From contig CACZBX010000007.1 of assembly GCA_902779535.1 (NCBI GenBank), positions 27,031 through 91,030 on the forward strand: a DNA stretch of 64,000 bases, written 5' to 3'. Below are positions 33,573 to 40,170 of the stretch, in pieces. Origin of the DNA: an uncultured Bacteroidales bacterium. Lineage in GTDB: Bacteria; Bacteroidota; Bacteroidia; Bacteroidales; Bacteroidaceae. The number at the start of each line of letters is the position of its first letter. Within the stretch, counting starts at the first letter, position 1. The notes beneath the pieces are model-generated. The model did not search any database, had not been told where the DNA came from, and worked only from the letters and a program-made list of their open reading frames with translations. A program made the translations under genes and the position numbers.

Positions 33573-34075
33573 TTATGAAACAATTGCCAAATGTCATGTC
33601 AATACTTAGGATAGCAGGCTCCATCAGCCTGCTATTTTGCGATGTGAAGGGATGGCCGTTCTGGACAATCTATGTACTCTGTGGGTTCAGCGATATATTA
33701 GATGGATGGATGGCAAGAAAACTCCACGCGGAAAGCAAAACTGGAGCCATCTTGGATAGTGTAGCCGACATTATATTCGTGGTATGCTGCGCTGCCCAGC
33801 TGTTGCAGATGGTGGAGATTCCTGTATGGCTGTGGACCTGGGCCGGGGTGATTGCATTCATCAAGATTGTGAACCAGATATCAGCCCTGGTCGTCTGTAA
33901 ACGATTCTGTTTCCCTCACACATGGGCTAATAAACTGACCGGTATACTTCTTTTTCTGGCGTTCCCAGTTGTATTTTGGACTGTGATTCTTATTGCCATT
34001 GTGGCGGTTATAGCCACGTTTGCCGCCGTGCAAGAGGGACATTTTATCAGAACAAAGCAAGCTAATTGTTTTTAG
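33560..34075 (+). CDS. CDP-alcohol phosphatidyltransferase family membrane enzyme
   Basis: The complete CDP-alcohol phosphotransferase signature D-x2-D-G-x2-A-R-x8-G-x3-D-x3-D is visible as D45, D48, G49, A52, R53, G62, D66 and D70 (SDILDGWMARKL ... TGAILDSVADI). Four to five hydrophobic segments follow. The family moves a phospho-alcohol from a CDP-alcohol to an acceptor at the inner membrane, for example in phosphatidylglycerol-phosphate synthesis. The acceptor is not predictable. I start at the ATG of 33560; a TTG precedes it. The stop codon TAG is supplied by repeat-A copy 3, so the natural C-terminus may have been replaced by a few residues. Confidence 0.85.
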   Translation: METKLMKQLPNVMSILRIAGSISLLFCDVKGWPFWTIYVLCGFSDILDGWMARKLHAESKTGAILDSVADIIFVVCCAAQLLQMVEIPVWLWTWAGVIAFIKIVNQISALVVCKRFCFPHTWANKLTGILLFLAFPVVFWTVILIAIVAVIATFAAVQEGHFIRTKQANCF

Positions 34076-34090
34076 CAGCAATTTTTGGAG
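34068..34090 (+). repeat. Junction repeat A, copy 3 (degenerate)
   Basis: GTTTTTAGCAGCAATTTTTGG followed by an AGAGAATAC end. The TAG inside it serves as the stop codon of the preceding gene. The 5' half matches the consensus; the 3' half is diverged. Confidence 0.45.
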
Positions 34091-34136
34091 AGAATACGAC
34101 TTTGAAACGCTGTTAATCATCTATTTTCTGTTATAC

Positions 34137-34167
34137 TTTGCTTGTTTAATTTTTCTTTATAATTTTA
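34137..34167 (+). promoter_or_regulatory. Probable promoter of the zinc-ribbon/PNPOx gene
   Basis: TTTG (34137-34140), a 19-base spacer, then TAATTTTA (34160-34167). It implies an unusually long leader of about 165 bases. Confidence 0.5.
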
Positions 34168-34227
34168 CCAATAGAAAATGGTCCTCGGTTGAAACGAAGG
34201 TATCTTACGTCTTTGGAAACGATTTTC

Positions 34228-34287
34228 ATGGTAGGCGATACCGCCTGTGACCATCTTTAAGCAACAAGGAGGGTGAAAAGCCTCCTT
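34228..34287 (+). promoter_or_regulatory. Structured 5' leader of the zinc-ribbon/PNPOx gene
   Basis: Hairpin 1 pairs ATGGT with ACCAT and AGGCG with CGCCT (34228-34254, three-base bulge). Hairpin 2 pairs AAGGAGG with CCTCCTT (34266-34287). Neither is followed by a T run. I do not recognise a known riboswitch class. The structures are visible; regulation is inference. Confidence 0.4.
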
Positions 34288-34290
34288 ATA

Positions 34291-34324
34291 GTTTAAAACA
34301 GTATTATTTTAGAAGGAAACAAAA
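34291..34324 (+). repeat. Junction repeat A, copy 4
   Basis: GTTTAAAACAGTATTATTTT followed by AGAAGGAAACAAAA, 17 bases before the ATG of the next gene. Nearly identical to copy 5. Confidence 0.7.
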
Positions 34325-34341
34325 CAAAAACGAATAAAGAT

Positions 34342-35067
34342 ATGAAATTTTGTCAGAGTTGCGGTATGCCGCTAACAGAAGATGTCCTCGGCACTAATTC
34401 CGATGGCAGTAAGAATGAAGATTACTGCATGTATTGCTACAAGGATGGAAAATTCTTGCAGGACTGCACGATGGAAGAGATGATCGAACATTGTGCGCAG
34501 TTTGTTGGTGCAGTAAACGAGGGGTTGGAGAAACCCATTACCAAAGAGGAGTATATCGGCCAGATGAAAACGTATTTCCCACAGCTGAAGCGTTGGCGCC
34601 AAACGTTGAATGTTAGTAACGATGAAGTCATGAATGTTAACCCCGCTTTGGCAGGCGTTAAAGAACTCATTGCCCAGATGGCCGACAAACAGCCCATCGC
34701 TTTCATCTCATCAGTCGACCAGGACGGTTTTCCCTGGACCAAGGCTATGTTGAAACCACGTAAGCGTGAGGGTATCAAAACCTTCTACTTTACGACCAAC
34801 ACCTTCTCAATACGTGTGGCTCAATACAAGGCTAACCCTAAGGCTTGCATCTATTTTTGCGATGCCAAAGGATTTAAGGGCATGATGCTCAGAGGTACGA
34901 TGGAGGTGCTGACTGATGCCGCTTCGAAAGAAATGATTTGGCGCAAGGGTGACACACAATACTATCCCGCCGGTGTAACTGATCCAAACTACTGTGTGCT
35001 GAAATTCACAGCTGTCGATGGCCGTTTCTACAGCGATTTTTATCCAAGGAGTTTCGTAATTGAGTAA
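34342..35067 (+). CDS. Zinc-ribbon / pyridoxamine-phosphate-oxidase-like fusion protein
   Basis: Residues 1-80 form a putative zinc-ribbon domain: FCQSCGMPL at the start and YCMYCYKDGKFLQDC, giving two CxxC pairs plus another cysteine. Residues about 95-240 are a split-barrel FMN-binding domain of the general-stress-protein-26/PNPOx type: IAFISSVDQDGFPWTKAM, TFYFTTNTFSIRVAQYKANP and FKGMMLRGTMEVL. Such proteins bind flavin or heme-like ligands and often act in stress; true pyridoxamine oxidase activity is unlikely. It sits between repeat-A copies and behind a structured leader. Confidence 0.82.
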   Translation: MKFCQSCGMPLTEDVLGTNSDGSKNEDYCMYCYKDGKFLQDCTMEEMIEHCAQFVGAVNEGLEKPITKEEYIGQMKTYFPQLKRWRQTLNVSNDEVMNVNPALAGVKELIAQMADKQPIAFISSVDQDGFPWTKAMLKPRKREGIKTFYFTTNTFSIRVAQYKANPKACIYFCDAKGFKGMMLRGTMEVLTDAASKEMIWRKGDTQYYPAGVTDPNYCVLKFTAVDGRFYSDFYPRSFVIE

Positions 35068-35182
35068 TAATCCCGATGATGTAGCTACGATTCTGAGTTG
35101 GTGTAAGGATAAGCATGCCTTTCGCATTTGGAGTGCAGACAGGTATAAAGATTTTCCAGCCAAGCCTGAGGAGATAGTTTGA
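35060..35182 (+). pseudogene. Truncated 5' end of a GNAT acetyltransferase gene
   Basis: A 40-codon frame overlapping the stop of the previous gene (possible TTG start at 35060) reads DDVATILSWCKDKHAFRIWS then ADRYKDFPAKPEEIV. This resembles the opening strand and helix of GNAT acetyltransferases (the xILSWxKDxxAFRxWSADRY pattern). The homology ends where repeat-A copy 5 begins (35177), whose TTTGA supplies the stop. About 120 residues including the acetyl-CoA loop are missing, so no active enzyme is possible. Confidence 0.6.
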
Positions 35183-35210
35183 AGCAGTATTATTTTTTAA
35201 GGAAACAAAA
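35177..35210 (+). repeat. Junction repeat A, copy 5
   Basis: GTTTGAAGCAGTATTATTTT followed by TTAAGGAAACAAAA. The GNAT fragment is cut exactly here, the clearest case of the repeat marking a break point. Confidence 0.7.
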
Positions 35211-35215
35211 ATGAC

Positions 35216-35248
35216 CAAATCCCCTTCTTTAGCCAAGAGGGGGATTTG
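35216..35248 (+). terminator. Hairpin after repeat copy 5
   Basis: CAAATCCCC pairs with GGGGATTTG across a 15-base loop. Possible terminator, although only ACATTTCT follows. Confidence 0.4.
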
Positions 35249-35281
35249 ACATTTCTATAAGAGGATATGGCAGCCTTATTA

Positions 35282-35314
35282 TTTGGCATTTCCTAACAAG
35301 CGTAATTATCTTTG
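35282..35314 (+). promoter_or_regulatory. Promoter of the small TolQ-like membrane gene
   Basis: TTTG (35282-35285), a 21-base spacer, then TATCTTTG (35307-35314), 52 bases before the ATG at 35367. Confidence 0.75.
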
Positions 35315-35366
35315 CAACATCGGTCGCGACCCGGTACGAATTTGTCTAACTCTAAAAAGAATTGTT

Positions 35367-35684
35367 ATGAACGTATTTGAATTATTTACTGAAGGTGGTT
35401 TATTTGGTATGGCTGTGCTAACCATTCTTTTCGTATTATTGCTTTTCGCTGCATGGAAGGCTCCAGCATGGGTGAAGGAAATAGGACAAGCTGCTTTGAT
35501 ATGGGGTTTCTTCTGGGAGTTTGCTGGAATCTATCAAATGTTGGGTGTCTTACAGGAAATGAATGATGTGCCTATGTCCGTAATATATGGCGGTGCTAAG
35601 GTAACATTTGTACCAGTGATGTACGGTATGCTGATTTATCTTGTCTCCCTATTTATTATCTTGGCACAAAAGCCAAGATTGTAG
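35367..35684 (+). CDS. Small membrane protein resembling a MotA/TolQ/ExbB fragment
   Basis: This 105-aa protein has three hydrophobic segments: GGLFGMAVLTILFVLLLFAA, a middle helix IGQAALIWGFFWEFAGIYQM, and YGMLIYLVSLFIILA. The sequence before 35367 holds the promoter, so the longer frame from 35283 is rejected. Small proteins of this appearance are often annotated as MotA/TolQ/ExbB proton-channel family in Bacteroides, though the conserved channel Thr pair is not evident. It precedes a membrane LytTR regulator by 44 bases and may be its functional partner. Confidence 0.6.
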   Translation: MNVFELFTEGGLFGMAVLTILFVLLLFAAWKAPAWVKEIGQAALIWGFFWEFAGIYQMLGVLQEMNDVPMSVIYGGAKVTFVPVMYGMLIYLVSLFIILAQKPRL

Positions 35685-35693
35685 TAGAGTGAG

Positions 35694-35724
35694 TTGTAGA
35701 AGATGAACTGTTTTATTAGTTTTG
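35694..35724 (+). promoter_or_regulatory. Possible promoter giving a nearly leaderless LytTR mRNA
   Basis: TTG (35694-35696), 20 bases, then TAGTTTTG (35717-35724), only 4 bases before the ATG at 35729. A start about 7 bases downstream of the box would leave no leader. Confidence 0.4.
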
Positions 35725-35728
35725 TGGT

Positions 35729-36436
35729 ATGAAGTTCTTGATTACCATAGGATGCTGGATAGTGGAGCTAGCATTGGTGGCTTCAATCCTCGTGAGTATG
35801 AACTATACGATCATGCAGGCGTTGATGTTGGCATCTATGTTCCTACCTGTATTGCTGGCGATGAAGTATTTCTTACCACAGGTAAAATGGGAACGGACAC
35901 GCAAAAGAATTACAGGAATCGTGTGTCTGTTCCTATCTTTCTTGGTATTGGAATATCTTTTATTGATGTGTTGCCACACCTGGATCAAAAGCTATATAGA
36001 CGAAATGCCTTCCATTTTACTAAATCCTGTATTCCTGACCTTGCTACTGGCAATGTTATTCGTATCTAATACGGCCATCGGCAAGCAACTCGACAAGCGG
36101 TATGGCAAAACTCCAAAGAACATCTCCTTTATTTCCGACCGAAAAAACGTGACTTTGCAGACAGAACAGATTCTCTATGTAGAGTCGAACGATACGGAGA
36201 CGTGGGTACATACCCGTAACGGGGATAGTTATCGTAATAAAACGATTATTTCTCAATGGGAACAAGTGTTAGATGAAGGCTTCCTCAGGACTCATCGTTC
36301 GTTCTTGGTAAATGCCAGGTATGTTACTCAGGTAGGATCTGACTGTGTGATGCTGGGTGATATCACCATTCCAGTATCGAGAAAGTATAAAGAAACAGTA
36401 ATTTGCAGGGTGGATAAATCTATAATTCAAAGATAA
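35729..36436 (+). CDS. Membrane-bound LytTR-family transcription regulator
   Basis: Residues 1-120 contain four transmembrane helices. Residues about 128-235 form a LytTR DNA-binding domain: ISFISDRKNVTLQTEQILYV, VESNDTETWVHTRNGDSYRN, FLRTHRSFLVNARYV and ITIPVSRKYKETV, matching the EaxxnYv...RihRSfiVN pattern. There is no receiver domain, so the membrane part probably senses a signal directly. Single-component LytTR membrane regulators usually control a neighbouring small membrane protein; here the TolQ-like gene 44 bases upstream is the natural candidate. Confidence 0.88.
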   Translation: MKFLITIGCWIVELALVASILVSMNYTIMQALMLASMFLPVLLAMKYFLPQVKWERTRKRITGIVCLFLSFLVLEYLLLMCCHTWIKSYIDEMPSILLNPVFLTLLLAMLFVSNTAIGKQLDKRYGKTPKNISFISDRKNVTLQTEQILYVESNDTETWVHTRNGDSYRNKTIISQWEQVLDEGFLRTHRSFLVNARYVTQVGSDCVMLGDITIPVSRKYKETVICRVDKSIIQR

Positions 36437-36440
36437 TTTT

Positions 36441-36448
36441 TATCTTTG
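36441..36448 (+). promoter_or_regulatory. -7 element for the GH43 gene
   Basis: TATCTTTG lies 5 bases after the LytTR stop and 120 bases before the GH43 ATG. The leader would include repeat-A copy 6. Confidence 0.5.
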
Positions 36449-36502
36449 TGATAGATTGTTGTATGATTATTAATAACAGCGATGCTGGTTGCAGCAAACA
36501 TG

Positions 36503-36536
36503 GATTTTTAGCAGTATTATTTTAAAAGAAGGACAA
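36503..36536 (+). repeat. Junction repeat A, copy 6
   Basis: GATTTTTAGCAGTATTATTT followed by TAAAAGAAGGACAA, in the leader of the GH43 gene. Same 5' core as copies 4 and 5. Confidence 0.65.
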
Positions 36537-36567
36537 AACTTAATAACCATACTAAATATTCATCCTT

Positions 36568-38097
36568 ATGAAAAAACTAATCTTTTTGGCAGCGGTCGTA
36601 TTGTTCTCGGCCAACATGCTAAATGCTCAGACTCTGGGCAAAGATGCACGCTACTGTAACCCTCTTCCTATGGAAGTAAGACAAGGAAGCGCATCTGGAG
36701 ACGTAAGCGTTTTCCAATGGGAAGGCAAATACTACATGTTCTGTACTGGTGGCGGATGTTGGGTTTCTTCTGACATGCTCAATTGGGAGTTTCACTATGT
36801 GGCAGATGTTCCTGTTGCTCCTGACGTATGCCCTTACAACGGCAAGTTCTACATGACTGGTAACAGCATGAACGTCTGGGTTGCCGACAACCCTCTGGGG
36901 CCTTACAAAGTCCTCGGACAATGGAAAGGCACTCCCGACCTCGAGCACGGCTGGAGCCAAGGATTCGACCCTCATATCTATGTTGACGAGATTAATCAGC
37001 CCTACCTCTTCTGGCCAGGTATGGCTATCAGCGGTATCTACTCTGTCAAACTTGACCCTAACGACATCACACAGTTCGTAGGCCCCATCACCCATCACTT
37101 TAGCTTCAATCCCGACCACATCTGGGAGCGTCAAGGAGAGCAAAATGAGTTCCCCGACGTAGCATGGATCGAGGGTCCTTGGGTTTATAAACACAACGGA
37201 ACGTATTATCTCCAGTATTCTGCATCCGGAACACAGTGGAGAACCTATGCCGAGGGTTACTACAAGTCAAAGAACGTTCAAGGACCTTACGAGTACGCAT
37301 CCAATAACCCTTTACTCCGCCGCACCGATGGTATCGTTACCGGACCTGCACATGGAAGTATGGTAACCGGCCCTGACGGAAATATCTGGCAGTTCTACAC
37401 AATAGTCCTCCGCAGCGGGGGACGCCGTATCGGTATGGACCGTGTAATCGTTGACGCAAACGGCAATCTCACTTGCAATGTTACCGACACTCCCCAGTGG
37501 GCTCCGGGCGTAGTTAAGGATCCAACCAAGGGTGATTCAGGTTCACTCATCGTATCAGTTGGCAAGACCACAAGGAGCACCGGAGGCGGAATGCCGGGAG
37601 CTGCAAAAGTGGCATCCAGCGCCAAGCCGGGAAGAGGACCTGAGTACGCTCTCGACAACTCTACCGCAACATGGTGGGAACCCGAGGATGGCGACGTCAG
37701 TCCTACCCTCACCATAAGCCTTTCACCTGCCGTTGACCGCGACAGGGTTCAGACTTTCCAGATTGACGGTGCCAGAATTCTCTTCGGAGGACGCGGCGGA
37801 TTCGGCGGTGGCTTTGGTCGCGGCGGCGCACCTACCCTTCCTGTCTTCAAGTATACGATCGAAACCTCAATGGATGGTGAAAATTACCAGTTAGTCCTCG
37901 ACAAGTCTAAGAACACGGGATCAAGGAATGTTACTTTCGATGAGATCAAACCCGTTGAGTGCCGTTTCGTCCGCCTTACCATCGTCGACTGGCCCAAGAA
38001 CTCTCCTCTCAGCATCCTTGATTTCTCAGTATTCGGAAAGGCTACAGGATACTCACCTTCCCAAGTTCCCGTTCCCACACCGAAGAAAATGAACTAA
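36568..38097 (+). CDS. Secreted GH43-like enzyme with discoidin (CBM32-like) domain
   Basis: A signal peptide (1-21) leads to a five-bladed propeller with the GH43 triad candidates: D45 in SGDVSVFQW (base), D134 in GFDPHIYVD (pKa modulator) and E202 in WIEGPWVYK (acid). HGSMVTGPDGNIWQFY is a late-blade motif. Residues about 345-495 form an F5/8-type discoidin domain (YALDNSTATWWEPE ... CRFVRLTIVDWPKNSPLSI). That domain contains a glycine/arginine-rich insert, GGRGGFGGGFGRGG, at about 405-425. The substrate is likely an arabinose-, xylose- or galactose-containing glycan. No SusCD pair is nearby. Confidence 0.85.
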   Translation: MKKLIFLAAVVLFSANMLNAQTLGKDARYCNPLPMEVRQGSASGDVSVFQWEGKYYMFCTGGGCWVSSDMLNWEFHYVADVPVAPDVCPYNGKFYMTGNSMNVWVADNPLGPYKVLGQWKGTPDLEHGWSQGFDPHIYVDEINQPYLFWPGMAISGIYSVKLDPNDITQFVGPITHHFSFNPDHIWERQGEQNEFPDVAWIEGPWVYKHNGTYYLQYSASGTQWRTYAEGYYKSKNVQGPYEYASNNPLLRRTDGIVTGPAHGSMVTGPDGNIWQFYTIVLRSGGRRIGMDRVIVDANGNLTCNVTDTPQWAPGVVKDPTKGDSGSLIVSVGKTTRSTGGGMPGAAKVASSAKPGRGPEYALDNSTATWWEPEDGDVSPTLTISLSPAVDRDRVQTFQIDGARILFGGRGGFGGGFGRGGAPTLPVFKYTIETSMDGENYQLVLDKSKNTGSRNVTFDEIKPVECRFVRLTIVDWPKNSPLSILDFSVFGKATGYSPSQVPVPTPKKMN

Positions 38098-38117
38098 TAC
38101 ATTATATGTAGAGATAC

Positions 38118-38149
38118 AAGAAGGCTGGAATTTGTATTCCGGCCTTCTT
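38118..38149 (+). terminator. Intrinsic terminator of the GH43 gene
   Basis: A 14-bp stem with one G-T pair (AAGAAGGCTGGAAT / ATTCCGGCCTTCTT), a four-base loop, then TTTTTATCC. Confidence 0.9.
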
Positions 38150-38159
38150 TTTTATCCTT

Positions 38160-38592
38160 TGATTACACAATCCTGGTAGAAATGAATGAAATGGGACATG
38201 TCGCAATGGGTGTCAAAGAAATAAGTGTTAATGTTAATGCCATTTTTAACTCAAAAAGTGCCCCTATGCGTTCATATTAAAAAATATCCTTCACCTTCAC
38301 CGAATTTGTAATTTGTTTATATCCAAACACTTGGAAAATCAACAAAATCAAAAATGTGAACCATCATGGTTCACAAGGCCGAAAATGCACATTTGGGAGT
38401 ATGAGGATTTTGGGATTGAAACTTGCTATAACAATAACGTAAATGATAACGATAAAATCGTTACGCATACCCCCGCTTCAAAAACTCGATTTTTGGTTTC
38501 AGAAACTTGATTTTTGGGTACAAAAACTCGACAGTAAAGGGTGAAAAACTTGAAGATTGAAAATAAAAACACGTTCGTTGTACCCGTATTTG
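38160..38592. other. Gene-free stretch with an inverted repeat and a tandem repeat
   Basis: I find no credible gene here. At 38356-38374 lies a perfect inverted repeat, GTGAACCAT-C-ATGGTTCAC. At 38479-38562 lie four decaying 21-base units, described separately. The rest is AT-rich. Confidence 0.6.
38479..38562 (+). repeat. Degenerate 21-bp tandem repeat, four units
   Basis: The units start CAAAAACTCGATTTTTGG, CAGAAACTTGATTTTTGG, CAAAAACTCGACAG and TGAAAAACTTGAAG, exactly 21 bases apart. The first two are nearly identical and the last two decay. The period would equal seven codons, but no gene frame is credible. Confidence 0.7.
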
Positions 38593-38624
38593 TTTGTAGG
38601 GGAACTAGACCTTTATTATATTTG
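38593..38624 (+). promoter_or_regulatory. Promoter of the beta-helix gene
   Basis: TTTG (38593-38596), a 20-base spacer, then TATATTTG (38617-38624), 36 bases before the ATG. Confidence 0.8.
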
Positions 38625-38660
38625 CATATTACACTGAGATAGATATTAATTTGACATGAT

Positions 38661-40013
38661 ATGATGAAACGTTTTTTAATAGCAATATTTTCCCTCACAC
38701 TGTCGTTGTCCGCTACAGGCGTGGGTAGGACTTATTATCTCAGCAGCACGGGTAATGATGGGAACGATGGTCTTTCTCCGGAAAAGGCATGGAAAACGTT
38801 ATCCAAGGTAAATGATAGTGCTCTTGCTCCCGGCGACCGAGTACTTTTCCACTGCGGAGATGTTTTCCGCGGCCAGTTGAAACCCAAGTCCGGGGAACTC
38901 TCCTCCCCTGTCTATTACGGGAGTTATGGAGAAGGGATAAAGCCGGTCATTGAGCCGTCCATCGATGCCAGCGCTGTTTCTCATTGGGAGAAAGTCGGGG
39001 AAAAACTCTGGCGATGCGTTTTGCCGACCGAAACAGAAATAGGCAATATCATATTTAATGATGGTAAAGCCGGTTGCGCTTGGAAAGTCGACCGCCGTGA
39101 ACAACTCAAAAAGGACCTTCATTTCTTCTGGATCAAAGAAGAGAAAACCGTCTATATGGTCAGCGAAGCGAATCCTGGAGAGCGATTCTCTTCGATTGAA
39201 CTTGCCGAAAGGCATCACGTCATAGATGAATCTGGATGTCATGATGTTACCTATGAAGGACTGTGGCTCAGGTATGGAGCCGCTCACGGGATTGGTGGCA
39301 GCAATGTCCGACATATTACCATCCTGAATTGTGATATCTCATGGATTGGAGGAAGCACTAATTACATCGACAACGAAGGGCGTAGCGTCCGTTACGGAAA
39401 TGGAATAGAATTCTGGAGCGGAGCTGAAGACGTGCTCGTTGAGAATTGTCGTGTCTGGGAATGCTGGGATGCCGGTCTGACAAATCAGTCTAATGTTCCC
39501 GATGTCGTCCAGCGCAATATCGTTTTCCGAGGAAATGAAGTATGGAATTGCGAATATTCTTATGAATATTGGCAGCAGGGCGACAGGGCGGTAACTGAGA
39601 ATGTTCGTTTTGAAAACAATGTCTGCCGGGATGCCGGAAAAGGCTGGGGACATGTTCAGCGCTGGAATCCGAATGCGGCCCACCTCATGTTCTACGACAC
39701 GACAGCAAAGACAAACAGTTTCGTCATCCACGGCAACCATTTTGAAAATACCGAAAACTACGGCATGCGCCTTTTCAATGCGTGGTATTCTTCAATTACC
39801 ATGAAAGACAATGTCTGGATTATTCCGCATCATATTCTCTGCCGTTACCATGGTCGGCCCACCGAAGCCCTTGTGTACAAGTATCCCGACCGTCTCGACG
39901 TGATACATAGTGACAACAAGAAGGAAATCGAATCTCAGACGGTCGAGAAGCCACTAGTTCTAAAGGGCAAGAAGGCGTTGAAGAAGTTCAAGGAAAAATT
40001 CAATTTCGAATAA
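38661..40013 (+). CDS. Secreted right-handed parallel beta-helix protein (polysaccharide lyase/hydrolase-like)
   Basis: After a signal peptide (1-21), TYYLSSTGNDGNDGLSPEKA is the usual opening of Bacteroidetes beta-helix proteins. An N-terminal capping strand region leads into coils seen as VTYEGLWLRYGAAHGIGGSN, ITILNCDISWIGG, VLVENCRVWECWDAGLTNQS, VRFENNVCRDAG and VIHGNHFENTENYGMRLF. The C-terminus is a lysine-rich tail (KGKKALKKFKEKF). Such proteins cleave or isomerise acidic polysaccharides, but the catalytic residues are not identifiable by eye. ATG codons at 38661 and 38664 are both possible. Confidence 0.82.
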   Translation: MMKRFLIAIFSLTLSLSATGVGRTYYLSSTGNDGNDGLSPEKAWKTLSKVNDSALAPGDRVLFHCGDVFRGQLKPKSGELSSPVYYGSYGEGIKPVIEPSIDASAVSHWEKVGEKLWRCVLPTETEIGNIIFNDGKAGCAWKVDRREQLKKDLHFFWIKEEKTVYMVSEANPGERFSSIELAERHHVIDESGCHDVTYEGLWLRYGAAHGIGGSNVRHITILNCDISWIGGSTNYIDNEGRSVRYGNGIEFWSGAEDVLVENCRVWECWDAGLTNQSNVPDVVQRNIVFRGNEVWNCEYSYEYWQQGDRAVTENVRFENNVCRDAGKGWGHVQRWNPNAAHLMFYDTTAKTNSFVIHGNHFENTENYGMRLFNAWYSSITMKDNVWIIPHHILCRYHGRPTEALVYKYPDRLDVIHSDNKKEIESQTVEKPLVLKGKKALKKFKEKFNFE

Positions 40014-40128
40014 TATCAATTATCTTCAATTCAAATAAATAATAAGAAAAAATCAAATCACGGAATGGTGACATAAAAAGACAATCTTATTTTTTCCATA
40101 TCTAATACTTATACCTTAATAAAAATAT

Positions 40129-40136
40129 TATCTTTG
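40129..40136 (+). promoter_or_regulatory. -7 element of the M28 peptidase gene
   Basis: TATCTTTG, 34 bases before the ATG. No TTTG at -33. Confidence 0.55.
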
Positions 40137-40170
40137 TAATAATAAATTTATTTTCAAACTCGAATTTTAT

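Noticed and set aside
31554-36536. Repeat A as integron attC sites
   Set aside because: The copies lack paired R'/R'' core sites and the folded stem expected of attC, and no integron integrase is visible. The cassette idea is kept only as an analogy.
38479-38562. Possible CRISPR array
   Set aside because: The units touch each other with no spacers, decay over four copies, and no cas gene is present.
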